Positions 14,001-27,100 of a stretch of 64,000 nt of DNA are shown here, piece by piece. Source of the DNA: Casuarius casuarius (lineage: Eukaryota; Chordata; Aves; Casuariiformes; Casuariidae). The notes below the pieces were generated by a model. That model made no database searches, was not told where the DNA came from, and saw only the letters and a program-made list of their open reading frames with translations. Position numbers and translations under genes: made by a program. The stretch lies in contig PTFA01000091.1 in NCBI GenBank assembly GCA_003342895.1, positions 1,829,546 through 1,893,545 of the forward strand, read 5' to 3'. Numbering within the stretch: position 1 is the first letter of the stretch; each line of letters begins with the position of its first letter.

Positions 14001-15174
14001 CTACACGTATCTCCTCTGTCTTCTCCCAGGCACAGCCTCACGAATTACTGTGTTAATACAGAGCTCTTGCCGTGCTAACAAATGAAGAATGGCAGATATA
14101 ATATACCATCAACCCAGTCCCAGAGCAGCAGCTGCTGGCTTTGTCAGGGTGACCTGAAGCGACAACAGGATGTGTGGATTGGTGCATTTTCCCTCCCATT
14201 AAGCACAGACTCGGGGCTCCTCGGAGTCCATCAGTGTGCTGGAATGCCCTCTGTGCGAGATGGCCTGCCAGCACGCGTCCCGTGTCTGTCTTCATTTACA
14301 GCGAAAGGCAGAGGTTTGTACCTTCTGTGGTAGTAAATGGGCAAAGATGACTGTAATACCCAAATCTGCAATTCTTTTCATTTATGTGAGCTCTTCCTAT
14401 TTGTTCCCTCCCTGTCAGCTCCAAGCTGCATTTCTCTCTTCAGTATGTCAGCTATAACTATATATATCAGTCCTCCTTCTCTGCTGCCTCTGGTTCCCTA
14501 GAGCTTTTCCTGTAAAGTTCTTGTATTTCATTCTTTCCTAACTGCAGTTATGTCCTCTGCCTGACCATCAACCTTAGGAGCTGAACGGATACAAGGAAAT
14601 ACTGCTGTATAGGGGGATATTTCCATCAGCGTCTCTGCAGACTCCTTGCGTAGTCGTGAGACAAATTCCTCTTGTGAGCAATTCAGAGCCAGGCCTAGCT
14701 TAGGAGCAGAGGCAGCTGTGGACCGAGGAGGAGCAGACGGTATCAGTTTAATAATCATCCCTTGGTGAATGAGAACTTCTGTGCAGACAACCCCTGAGTA
14801 CAAAGATAAGCCGAGAACCCCACTTGTTTTCATTTTTCATTGCTGTCAAGCAAGAAGATAGTGAGATTTGGCTATTGTATCGTACCGCACATACGCAGCA
14901 GGCTGCGTCTTCTCTTTAAATCGTTCAGTGCTGAACGCAGAGACGGACAGAGCCATAGCCTAGGTGGTGGCCTGATCCAACCCGTGAATTGCCGTGGGTC
15001 CTGCGTTAACATGCATCAGGCCTGATTTTCTTCTCAGGTCACTGTGTATCAGAAGTATTTGCAGCTATGCATTCCAACCCAGTAACCAGCAGAAGAACTG
15101 TACTTTTTTTATCTTAGCTTCAGTGGCAGAAAGGTTAGGAAGCGGATATTTTATCCCTGGAGCTTTGAACATTT
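11063..15174. other. Gene-free flank
   Basis: No exon is recognised. A 101-codon minus-strand frame at 14528-14833 shows no known domain, no signal I can defend and no splice context, so it is not called. A T-rich run lies at 11755-11768 and an A-run at 11827-11837. Confidence 0.5.
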
Positions 15175-15295
15175 ACCATTATCCTCATTTTGCAGATGCG
15201 GGCTGAGACACAGAGAGGGCCCTGATTGCATATATTAAGGATCTCATATATTAGCTCAGTGGCAAAGTGGGAAATTCTTTCCGAACTCCCAAGAC
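15175..15295 (+). repeat. MIR-type SINE fragment
   Basis: The sequence reads ATTATCCTCATTTTGCAGAT, then GGGCTGAGACACAGAGAGG, and further on a GTGGCAAAGTGGGAAATTC segment. This is the canonical order of MIR (cATTTTACAGATGAGGAAACTGAGGCACAGAGAGG, later AGTGGCAGAGCTGGGATTC). The copy is old and truncated at both ends. It is the clearest MIR match in the window. Confidence 0.7.
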
Positions 15296-18200
15296 CAATC
15301 AGTATGAGAGAGAGCAGATGGCTCGCAACAGTTTTTGTTGAGTTTTATTTATTAAAAATAGATACGTAATTGAGCAAGGAGACCTGTTTTACCTGGAGTA
15401 GCCTTTTTTCCCGTAACAGTGGGATTGCTCCATATTTTTGGACAGTTCTAGTTGCTACTTCATTGTTAATTAGTTACTCTTTCAAATTTTTGTTGCAACA
15501 AGAGTTTTGAAAAAAAATCCCTCAAAACAAAAATCCTGTGCCAGAGAGCTAAAACAAAACACATTTTGTTATATTTGCACTGGTATACTGTCGATATTCT
15601 CAAGGTAATTCATCCTCTGTGCTTCCCACCAGCATAAACAGCCTGCGGAAGGCTCCAAATCCTTCCTTTCAAGGGAGTTGCAATCCCATCTAGCTCAAAC
15701 GGGCACCAATATGGTTCTTGGCACCATAGTGTCAAGTCTCCTCAAATTGTCCTGCTGCTTAATCCTTCATGCCTAGCATAACATGGTGCGTAATTGAATG
15801 TACCATTTCTTTCTCCAAGTAACATTTCAGGGATAAGTGGAGCCCTTGGCCTCAGCGAACAGGCTGTTCTGCGTGTAGTTATTAGAGTCGGTTTGTGAAA
15901 GGAGCTCGCTGTGCTGTGGGGATGGCTGTTATAATACAGCTGTCAGAGAGCGGGCGCTCGGGTTGCACAGGGCTGAGGTGAGGCTGCCCAGCGCAGGGCC
16001 GCCGGGCGAGCGAGGCAGGAGCTCGTGGGCAGAGCCGGGGAGCTGCTCTGCTCTGAGCACCGTGCAGCCTCGAAGGCTGCGAGGCGCCAGGATGCGATGC
16101 AGTGTCCCAGCCAGCTGCTGCTGCCGCGCCTGGTACTAATGAGGGCAGCAATAAGCCACATTATGGCACTGCAAGTTGCCTGAGCCCCCCCACAGGCTAT
16201 GCTGTGATCAGCCTGCTTTAAACTAACTTCTTTTCTCTGTGTGGCATAGCATCAAACTCCTGAGCCTGGTGCTACCTGGCTCCTTAGTCTGAAATATCTG
16301 TGTTTCTAGAGCATCACCGGCATGGCAGGAGTGTGCGATTGGTGAAACCTGGACGTGTGGGGAAAAAACAATGAATCTCTGCATGATGCAGAGCTCTCAG
16401 GTTATGTCTACAGCTGCAAGTGTGCCTTGCCCACGTGCAGGGCCAGCTGGATGCAAGCCAGGCTGAAGTGGAGGCAATATAGAAGCGTCAGCATGGTGCC
16501 AGCACGCAGGCCAGTAAACTCTCCTGGCTGGGCTGGCTCAGCATTACTCTAAAACCGATCCACCTCTTTTGGCCTGGAGCTGGCTCACATCTGTCTGGAG
16601 CTGAGCCGTAGACACTCCCTTAAATTCATTGCTTGGGTGCTCGCTCTCTGTGGAATGATGGCTTTCACCCAGTATTCCTGTCCGGCTCCGGTCGCTAAGG
16701 TCACAAGGAGTTAAAAGCATATCCAGGAAACTTTGGGTGCATCTGGTAGGCGCAGGCGCTATCTGGAATAGTTCAGTTCAGGAGGCTGCACTTAATTAAA
16801 ACTGCAAAATGGCACAATTAGCTGAGGCTGAAAATTTCCTACTGCCTCAGCTGAGTGTGACGCGTGTTTTCTAATCTCTCTATTTATCTTATTGTTAATC
16901 TGTAGCTATCAATTAAAACAATTCTCAAAACTCTATTTTGATGGGTCCATTTGGAAACTACTCAGATAACAATAGAATCATTTAACTTTTCTTTTGTGAA
17001 GCTTAATTTGCCTGCACCTTCTTATTAAAGCTCGCCACTATTAAAGGGGGATTGTGCTCTGATCTCGAGCTGGCGTGTTGCAGAGGACGCGGTTGGGCCA
17101 CCAAGGCTGGCAGAGTGGCAGAGGCGTCATTTATGGCGGTCTGCAGATGCCAGTAGTAACTCCCTGTCATGCTAATGTTTTTAGGCAGTTGAGGAAAAAC
17201 ATGCAGCAGAGTTTTAGGCCAGGAAAAAGCAGTTGAAGTGTGGAACCTTTGAAGTCTGAAAATTGGTTTTCTTCAAAAGGGAAAAAAAGCTCTGTGTCGA
17301 AAGCAGCAGGGGCTTTCTCCTGTAGTCACAGTTCAAATTCAGACTAAGAGCTAAAGAATAAGCAGTGTGTAACGCTTAGCCAGTCACAGGGCATTACTTT
17401 AGGTCCATTTTCTGCTAGTCAGGCTAGGGGTGTCTAATTGAATTGGCATTGGTGAGAGGCTGCGTTGCTGGTTCAGGGTGTCAGGGCGGGGCTGGTGCAG
17501 GGAGGCGCAGCGCTGTGGCTCGGCGTGGGCCGCAGCTTCGGCTGGGTCTCGCTCCCCAGGGCCTCGCGGGCCTGCCTCGGAGGGAGGATCTTTAGGCCCG
17601 GAGAAGGTCTCAGTCACCCCGTTCTGTCCTGGATCCCCCTGTTTGTGTTGTAACAAAGCTGGCAGTTCTGGTGCATGTGCATTTTTTTCAATCCAGTGCA
17701 GACCCTGTTCTTTCAGGCCATTTCACATGAGTTGCTGGGCAGGCAGAAATAATGTGTGTTGTCTGCTGGCCTCAGGCAGTGCTCAGAGCTGTGTTGCAGG
17801 GACAGCAGCGCTCCTTCCCTGCCCCCTATCAGTGCAGTCCTCTGCCTACACCTTAGCGTTTGATTCAATAATCCTGAATAAACCGTGGGAAAAGCCGACC
17901 TTTGCAGTGACCCTTCCTCCTCAAGGCCCATTTCTAGCTGAGAGCTGCATTTCTGTTTTTAGCATGAGTTTTAAGCACTCTAATTAAATCAGGGACCTGG
18001 TTTAATAATCCTGGTTGGTTCAGGCAGCTGAGACAATTCGTTCACAGTTGCTTTATTAATGCAGCAGTAATCTCCAGGTTGGGAGTTCACCTCCTTACTC
18101 ATTCATACAATTCTTTGGGAATGGGAAATGAGTTTTCAAGCAGCAGCTTTGCTCCTGTTCTGCACGTGCTCTGGCTGGCAGGAGCCAGCTGGCAGCACAG

Positions 18201-18675
18201 TGCACAGAATTAAAGCACTTGCCCAAAGAAGGCAGGGAAGGATGGAGGAAGGAAACTGCACTGACAATTTTCCACCAGGCTTTTACGTTATGCCCCTTTT
18301 GTATTTCTGCAGCACCCTGCATAGTCCAGGTCCATTAAGTCGTGAGTCTAAGCTCCTGGAACTATCCCACTATGAATAATGAGTCTAGTGTCACCTGCCC
18401 GTGGTTCAGAGCAAGCCCATCGATGTCCTGGAATTAACCTGGGCAACTGCAGCAGCCCCTTGGACAGAGGGTGGGAAATCCTGGCCCCCTTCGGAAAAAG
18501 GCAAAACTCCCTGACCAGGGCTTTGGGCTGGAAATCATACTGTTTTGTAAGTCATAAGTACGTGACTTTGACTATTGAACTTCCTGTATGTGGCTTGGAT
18601 TAGAACTTATTCTCATATCTTCCCTGTAGAACTGATATATTCATTCTGTGACTGATGCTGTTTGCACTCACAAGG
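15296..18675. other. Gene-free flank with one AT-rich motif-dense block
   Basis: No exon is recognised. A GC-rich patch at 15930-16130 generates spurious frames. The block 16790-17060 is AT-rich with TTAATTAA (16792-16799) and CAATTAA (16910-16916), and could be a conserved non-coding element, which I cannot test without alignment. A further GC-rich patch lies at 17450-17640. Confidence 0.4.
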
Positions 18676-18735
18676 GTGTAAATCAGCAACCACTGGATTC
18701 AAATTGACAGCTACACCACATTAAAATTGGCATGA
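18676..18735 (+). repeat. Ancient GTGTAAATCAGC-type dispersed repeat, copy 1
   Basis: Begins GTGTAAATCAGCAACCACTG and ends near CTACACCACATTAAAATTGG. This follows the layout of a dispersed amniote repeat that I know only by pattern: GTGTAAATCAG, then a CCATTGACTTCAATGG-like middle, then a TTTACACCAGC arm. The right arm is decayed here. The family name is not assigned. Confidence 0.45.
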
Positions 18736-18988
18736 GCAAGAGGAGAATCAGTCCTCTGTGTATTTTCAAGGTGTAGAATGAAATGTCTTTCAAAATGCTG
18801 CATAATATACAGCCTAGTAGGCATATGGAATGATTTTTCTTAGCTCCCCAAAATATATAAGATAGAGATATAAAAAGAAAAAATATACATTGCTCAATAC
18901 ATGAAAACTATATCAAATGATGGCTTTCAGGAAAATATATTTTCTTAGAGGACACCAGTTTCTTAGTAAAATATCTGACATCTTAACT

Positions 18989-19058
18989 GCTGTAAATCAG
19001 CGTTGCTGTGTTGACACAAGTGAAGCTGCACTGATTTACACCAGCCAATGATCTGGCC
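18989..19058 (+). repeat. Ancient inverted-arm dispersed repeat, copy 2
   Basis: Perfect 10-bp inverted arms TGTAAATCAG (18991-19000) and CTGATTTACA (19031-19040) are separated by 30 bp and followed by CCAGCCAATGATCTGGCC. The same word order occurs in old dispersed repeats of sauropsid genomes. The inverted arms suggest a MITE-like or foldback origin, which is an inference. Confidence 0.55.
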
Positions 19059-21093
19059 TTTATTCATTATTATGGCCTCAAATTAATTCCTCTGGAAAAA
19101 AAACAGAAGTTTGGAAAGTTAGGCTAGTTTGTTGTGCATGTGTATTCAGTGAAGACAACTTCCAGAAACTCAGATAAAGAAAAACATTCAAATGAGGCAA
19201 AGATGAGTAATTGATGATCATAACTGTGATTATAAGGTATAATTACAATTAGCTGCACAAGAGTGTTAATCATGAAAATAATTATATGTCAGCTTTTTCC
19301 AAAAAAAAAAGAATGTAATTAAGTGGCCCAAATGGGTGACAAAACACATATANTTGGAGCGGCGGGGATGGTGTTGGCAGAAGGGAAAAGAGGGTGTGCT
19401 TAGAGACAAAGTCCACTGGATATTTGCTATTGCCTCTCAAGCTTCTCTAAAGTAAGAAAAGCAGGGGGTCAAGCTCTTCATTCTAATAATGTGCTGTTTA
19501 GGTTGATTGAGCCAATTTTAACACCATTAGAAAATAAGAAAAGAAATCCCAGGGATATAGCTACTGAATTTCTAGTCTGTTTAGATTAGGACTCTTTCTG
19601 TTGCAGTGGGATTAAGGTCAGACCAGTGCACAAGCCACCTCTCTTCTACTAGACTCCACTACTAGATGAACAATTTCTTGTTTTGCCCCACAAAATAAGG
19701 CTGTAGGAGGCCACCTAATTTTTAGAAGACATGTCTGCAGCAAAGTCTCCTTTATTCCTCATGGAGTTGTTTTTGCTGGCTGTACTGGAAGTTTTCTTTC
19801 GGTCCTTTTCTCCTTTTGCTTGACAATCACTTGTTGCTCCGGCTGGTGTTGGGTGAATCAAATATTGCAGCCTCCGGAGCAGGTCAGTGTGCCACAGGAT
19901 ATCTGTCAGAAAATCCAGCCGTCTGTTCCCTTGCACACACATCGTGAATTATAAAAAGCTCTCTCCAGGGAGTGAAGGTGGCAGGGTCCTGTAATTTATC
20001 TTGCATGAAATGAGCTTGTTTGAATGGACTGGAAAAACCAAGCCATTAATTCAGAATAGCTTCTGTACTCTGCAGAGCTGCAATTCTATTCTGTACATCC
20101 ACTGCAGTAAAAGTTATGGGGGTTTAATACCTTTTCCTTTTTTTCTTTTTGTTTTTATTTTGGTCTTGCTGTAGACTCGGTGCTGGCTGCTCCAGTTGCA
20201 TGCTTCTGAATGGCTCTTCACCTCGCCAGTCGCGTGTGAACAATTGAGTAAGTTCGCTCAGTGTAAATCCTCTTCTTTAAACTCATTAAATTGTGCCTAG
20301 CCTCTCCAAGAGCTATTTGACAAATTCCCCTGAGTGGCAAAGTAGTGTTTATTATGATTATTATTACTATTATTATTTTTCTCTCAGCTCCATCTGTAAT
20401 GTAAACACCATTATGTTTTAATTATCTGTTTGAAAAGGAGATTTAAAAGTGAATCCCACAGGAACCTGGCCAGCATGCACAATAGAAGAAGTCCCCTTGA
20501 GGATCACTCTGGTAGGTGAAATCTGATGTAGGAGGCATCAGAGATGCACTGGAAGGAAAGGAGCTTAATGCCCCAGTAGTCCTGCAGCCACCAAGTCTTT
20601 TTGCCCCTCTCTCCAGGGCAAATGCACACTACTTCTGAATTTCAGCCCCACAGAAGTGGGACTGAAAGCTAATAGATCAGCCACTCCCAGAGGGGTTTTT
20701 CCAGGCCTGTTCTCTGCTGTGCATTAGAGGGAGGAGGCTGCTGGCTAAAGGATGTTTCTCTCCCTTGGGCAAAGGGATTGTCACCCATTCACCAGAGAGG
20801 GGACTCGCAAGCTGAAGAAGCGTCATCCAAAAGATGAGGGGAGTGAGAATGCATTGGTTGCCATGGTGCCTCATCTCAGATATGATGATAATAACAAGTA
20901 TGAGATCACATAGATAGCGCACTTCCACAGACCCCATAAAAATCACCAGCTGGAGACCTGCTACAGTGGCCAGCTTTTCAGATCCCCTTTTTCCTCCCTC
21001 ACTCCTAAGCCAGCTCTGCCTCCTTGCCTGTCTTGCCCTGTGAAGGGAAGTGGAAATCTCTCTTCTGTGCTGGTTTTCCTCGCCTCTCTCATG
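19059..21093. other. Gene-free flank with homeodomain-motif block and simple repeats
   Basis: The block 19200-19280 is dense in TAATTGATG, ATAATTACAATTAG and similar homeodomain-type words, making it a candidate enhancer or conserved element on composition alone. T-rich tracts lie at 20132-20162, and an ATT/ATTATT run at about 20352-20380. No exon is recognised. Confidence 0.4.
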
Positions 21094-21120
21094 CCTATAT
21101 AGGGTCCTATATAGGACCCT
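21094..21120. promoter_or_regulatory. Two tandem CArG boxes, one inside a perfect 20-bp palindrome
   Basis: CCTATATAGG occurs at 21094-21103 and again at 21106-21115. Both are exact CC(A/T)6GG serum response factor sites, and their centres are 12 bp apart. The second is the core of the perfect palindrome AGGGTCCTATATAGGACCCT at 21101-21120. Tandem CArG boxes are typical of SRF targets in muscle and immediate-early genes. No promoter is visible nearby, and the nearest coding gene is DUSP26, about 26.6 kb to the right, so any link to it is inference. Confidence 0.45.
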
Positions 21121-24100
21121 GTTTTAATGTGTAGGATTTGGAGGGGGACACTCGGACTCATCCCCAACAAAGGAAACAGGAGGGATAAGTCATTAGGACT
21201 GGTGACAAAAGGGTATCCAAATGCATTTGTTGAATTAAAGGTGCTGCCAAAACAAAAGGCACATTGAGGGAATGAAGTCAGACCAGAAACAAGACAGGAA
21301 TGAATTGCTGAAAAAGCTCTCTTGCTTCTTAAGCTTGAAGGAAAATCAGCTTTGTGACCCCTTTCTCACACCCTTGCATTGGGACAAATCTGTTTGCCAG
21401 CCCTCCTCCGCAATATAATCACTCCACTGTTTAATGTTCTGCGTTTTCCATTATCGCTAATCTCTTCAAATGAAAGGCAGGAGCCCAGGCTGCTTCTCTG
21501 CCAATGCCAGGGCCAATGTGTTAGTCGCAGCCTCCTGCCTGCTAGGACCGTGGGAGGCTCCGGTCCCTCACTCGCAGCAGTCTCTTCCTGACCCTCCCCT
21601 GTGCTGGCCCCAGTGAAAACACCTGTAGGGAGGGTGGACCTCAATGCACAGCAGTCTTCTGGACTGCAAAACTCCCTCTTTACCCTTCTCACACTCTAGG
21701 GAAGCAGGAATACGCCTTTTGGGAAAAGGTCCTGTAACATCACGATTTACATGCGACCGCAACAATTCAAAAGTGTTCCCAGACGCGTGGAAGGGAGGCC
21801 CTCCTGCGTCTCGCGAATCCACAGAGCTCTCAGGGCTCCTCTGGGAGGAATGACATTGTGAAGATGTGATATGAGAATATTAACACCTCCAGGGTTACCG
21901 AATAAAAAGAAATGATTTTTTAATAGCTCTTACCATTTCTTTAGCTTTGATTAGTCTCCTCTTTGGCTTTATAGTGCTGGGCATGAATATGAGGATTTAA
22001 AGAATTAACTGAGTTAATGAGGGCTGATTATTAACGTTTGGAGCTCAATAAAAAAGAGAGAAAGAAAGAAAACACACAAAAAAGAGCTGAAAATAAGGGT
22101 AATCTTTCCTTCCCCCAAAATGAGATGCACTGAATTATTGCTGTAGCTATTAGGGAAGCACCAAAGGAATGGAAGTAAATACCTCCCCTTAGCTATTGGA
22201 GGACCTGTGAAATTTGCTGCAAGGAAATATCCAGGTTAGGGGAAGAGGATGATGATGGGGAAAGAGGACCAAAGGCTCTGCCTGTGATGGTTTGGCCAAC
22301 CCTCTTTGTAAAGCACTCAGCTTCTGCACTGTGGCCTGATTGCCAAAGAATCCAGTGCCATTTATGCCATCCCCAAGGATCTTGAGAGATCCTGGACTCT
22401 GGAAAACCTGGTCCTTAATCAGAAGCTGCTTAGGGACTCAGCTTCTCTAAAGGTCCTGTAAAAGACGTGTTCCTGAGCACCTTTGAATATCTGGCCCCTA
22501 ATTCCTCATCTCTAATGAGCTGTACAGACAGAAACATTAGTTCTTCCATGTATTTACATTGCAAGATCTTCAGGAGAGGGATAGTCTGTGGACTTGTGAG
22601 CTCAGTCTAGGCCTAGAGTCATACCTAGCACAAATATGATTAACAGCAATCCCTACCTCCCTTCCATCCCAAAGTCCTGACCAGCTTTGCCCTTATGAGA
22701 AAAGCAAAGCACTTAATTATCCGCGTAGAAAGAAATACAGAATTGACTGCCATTGCTCCTTCTCCATGGGTGGGATCGTCCAGGATTGTCAGGGCTAATG
22801 GTAATTGATGTTTCCTTTCACACCTGCTCTCTTTCCTGCTTTATTAAGCCTCTGCAAACACTGCTGTCTCTGGGGAAACAGTGGGAGTGGAGGAGGAAGC
22901 CTGTGGAAGAGAACAATTCCGGTTGTTCAGCACAGCGCTTTGCTAAATTGCATTCAGCCTCTTTTGCAGAGTAATAAACTGTTGTCTGAAAGGCAGCATG
23001 GAGTTTTAATTTTCTCATTGTCAATGGATGCTGTAATCACGTAATTAACAAAGTGCGGGAGAGAGTCGTTTAAAGCAAGCTGAGAACACCAGCACATGAA
23101 GCAGATGCTTGGGGGAGTGGAACAACTTTTATTTGTTCTCTTCTAGATCTGGAGACCTTTTTAGTACTTGAAAGAGAGAGGAATCACATTTAGATAACGG
23201 GAGTAGTTACAAGGAGGAGGAGTGTGCTTTGGTTTGCTGTTTTATCCCTGTACTAACTTTCAAGTTCAAGGGTTCTGTTTTCATTTGCATTGCCCCAATC
23301 TGACAGTGCCGTAATGGCAGAGAAATCAGTGGAGGCTCAGCTGCTATAGGCCAGGAAAATACAGCAAAGTGAGGCTGGAAGTGTGTAAAACCATGAACAA
23401 AGCAACATGTTAGAAGTCACCAACAATATTAAGGTGCCCTAGTTCCTCTGCAAAGCCATACTGTCTTGGGCTTTCACCTCTGGACATTTAGTACATTAAA
23501 TAGTATTGAAATTGTTTGATATTTTCATCAGAGAGAGACTAACAAGCTGCTGGACTAAAGTACCACAGGGCTGGGCGTTAAGAGGTTAGAAATCTCACTG
23601 CTCGCTGTCCCACCACTGTTTCTCTTTGGAAAGCTCCTGCGTGCACTAGCTCTCCTGGGCTGGCAAATTTTCCCATGTCCACACACAAGAACAGCACCCC
23701 CGTTACCCTAATCTGCACACTGAGCAAAAGCTCCCTGGCAGCCCCTGATCCCTCCCGTGTGCCCGCCAAGGGCTGGCAGTGGCAGGGGACTGAACTTCCC
23801 CCAGTCATGGTGCAAGGACCACCATGGCACTAGTTCCTCATGGGAGCGCTGGGCTGCTGTGGGCCCTGGTACAGCTGGCTCCGTATCGCTGCCTGCTCCT
23901 TTAGGCATGGTGCTCAGCAGGGGTGAAATCCTGGCAGCACAGGTCATTTCCCACTGACTTCAAGGGACTTTGATTTCCACAGTCCCCTGGCCTCAATTCT
24001 CATGATGTTTTTCTCCTGCAGCTTCAGGATTTCTCCTCACTCCTACGTGTATGTTTCACAGCCACTGTGCTTCTACCAGTGTTTATTACGGGCTGAACAG

Positions 24101-27100
24101 AGCCCTGACTGCTTTATGTTGCAATGACACCGGCGTTTCATTTTGTTGTGTTTTTATGCTTTTCTCAGAAGCAAGCAAAGGGCTTCCTGGACCAAATAGC
24201 AGCAGTGCCTCCCTCTCCTGATGGAGCTGGGAGAGTGCTGGCATTGTCATGGCACCCGTGCAGCCACAGCCTACGTGTGTCATATCAGTGATCAGCAATC
24301 TTCTGAGAGACAGCAGGCAGTGATAGTAACCAGTAACTTCTCATACTTGGTGATCAGCAATAGGCAGCTGATGACTTTTTCAAAGTCACTCTAATAACCC
24401 AGTGCACAGACTGTAGGCAGGAGCGGGGCTGCTGCAGCTGGATTGCTCCTGGACCGGCCTTAGTGCCCATTTCACGGAGAGGGAAGGTTGGCAGTGGCTC
24501 CTGTGCTTCAGCCCAGGCCTGGAGTTAGGTTTTCTTGGGCTTAAGAGATGAGTGAGTGCAGTGGTCTCTCCTGTTCTGCACAAGCTTACCACAGAGCTTC
24601 GGCAAGTGCCAAGAGCACTGCAATATTGCACTAAAATGCTGCCTAGCTTTGTACCTCTGAGGCCTATGTGCTGTGTAAAAGACCTTCAGGCTTCTCCAGT
24701 GCCTGGTCCCCCGCGCTCAGCTGGGTGGATGCTGAGGGTGGATCAGGTCCTGCAGCTGCTGAGGATGAGACCAGATCTGTCACTGCGTCTCTCCTCTGTG
24801 GTGCCTTTCCTCAGCGTGGGCTGCGAGCTGGAGAGGGTCGGACCCAGGGTGGCCAGCAGCCTCCGTAAAGGATCCTCTCCTTACACTCCCTCCTTCTCTT
24901 CTAGCACAGTGGATACTGAATCCTTCAGTTTTAGGACTGTGGGGAGACTGTTTCATATCTTTGGAATCTGTATGTATTTTAGGGTGAGGAAATATAATCT
25001 CTCTGCAGGGAAAACTGTCTTCCTCAGCGATTATTGACCAAGAAATAGAGTCTAGGGGAAGGAGAAGAGAGGTGCTATTTTTTATGCAGGAAATGCCTCC
25101 CTTAGTCTGGGAATCCAGTAAACAATTACAGCAGTGGAAGGATCCTGGAGATTTAGAGATGCAAGAGTGCTGACAAAGGCTAAGTTTGACCCATTTATCT
25201 CTCAGCCCCTCTTGGCATATTTAGCAGCAGCTAAGAAGCACCTCACAAAATTGAAACTGGTGAATTTAAATGATGGCCTCTTCTGTTCTGGCTTTTTAAT
25301 TTCCCATCCCTCGGATACTCCCCTCCCCCCCGAATTGTACAGTCCCCTTCATCTCCAGTGATATATTGTGCATCTGTCCCCACCTCCCCGCTGCTGAACT
25401 GGAAATTGTTTACTTAATGGACATTACAGCTCTGCTGACTTTAATTAGGAGGAGATATCGGCTTACAGGTTGAAGGCAGGGAACACGGACTTTGGGAGGA
25501 GGTGGGGTTTACAGGGTGCTTTATGGACCAAAGTGAGCTCAAGGAAATGTTCCACATAATCAAAGGTCACAGTGTTCCTCCAGGTGTCTGCTGCTGTAAA
25601 CCTCTTTTGGCTATCAGATGCCTTTTAAAGCACTTGTTTGCTTTACACTTCATTAGCTGAGAAGGAAGTGACCTAACAGAGCCCATAATTTTGTGCTCCT
25701 GATACTTCGATGTACTGTGTTTATATGGCTTTGAAGAAACCATCAAGATTTGCAGTGGCATCTGTAGAATAACAGTAGTAGTTTATAGAAAGATGTGTGA
25801 GGTACAAGCTTATGGGCTAAAAAGTTAAGGGGGCAGACTGCAAGATTGCATGGGAGGGCAGTGCTGGAGAACGGTTCAGGCCTGACATCCTGCTAACAGG
25901 GCCATGCATTAGCGTCTGTCTCTAAGCTCAAAGTAAAACTGAATGCTGCTGCGCTGGAATTCAGTGTTTTGTCAAGGCTTGGATATATACTGGTATTTAA
26001 TGGGGAACAGCATCTAGATTATGTAAAAGTTTTAAGACACCATTAATGGAACTACCCCTCCCATCACTGGAGAGAAGTAGTTGCATCTCTTACATAAATC
26101 ACCTCCAACAGACAGCGTTATTACTTTTCTCCTCTGGATTTGACATCCCTGAACAGTATGTGATCTACATCCCTCATTGCTGTCTTGAACTTGGGCATCA
26201 TGGTAGGTGGCTTGGTTATGCCTCTCAGTGCCTCATTAAGTGTTTTGCATATAGGGTCAGGAACCAGACAAAGACCTCCAACATCTAATTTTTATCCATA
26301 AGATCACCACATGCCATGTTTATACACAAGCACAAATGCACTGGCTTAGTGGAGTGACTCCCAGCATGCACAGGAGTAAATGAAAGGAACGTCATTTCTC
26401 CATGTGCTGCACACAGCCCCTGCTGAGATTTACTCCAAGACTGTCACTGTCTGCAGTCACCCTTCCAGATGGGAGAAGAAGAAACCCCGCTGTTAGCTGC
26501 ACTGCTAGCAGCAGTGCAAAGCTTGTCTTATCTGCAAGTCACTGCTTGCACAGTCCGCGGCCACCCACAACAGGGATGATTCACAGCTCTCTCAATTCTT
26601 TTGTACTTCTCCATTGACGTTTTAAATCACTCCATCAGTTGTGACAGTTTATGAGAGCTGATGTGGCTCATCCTCTGGAACAGACAAGCTGTGGATAGGA
26701 GTGATTATTCCATAAACTTCATTTTATTTTTCACCTTGCGTCTTCCTTGATCTTCGAGCCATTAAGTCTCAGCTACTTTTTTTTTTCCCTGAGCAATTCC
26801 TGTCAGCAGAGCTGGAGCCCAAGTTATTTTTGCATAACACCCCAGTGTGTTCACAGCTGCACTACTCCCCCACAAATGACAAGCTCCATATTGTGCCAAG
26901 GAAAGGTAAATTGTTAAGTGCATTTACTTTTGTTAACACAATAGTTGACACGGTGCGGTCTCCTGTTTGAGCTGCCAGGCATCCGTATGATTTTTAAGCA
27001 GCTGTCACTTAGGTACCTTGGAAGGATAAACTGCACTCTGAAAACTCAAAGATGCAGGGAAAGGTACTTGCTTGTGTAGCTCCTGTGAAATGATGAGCCC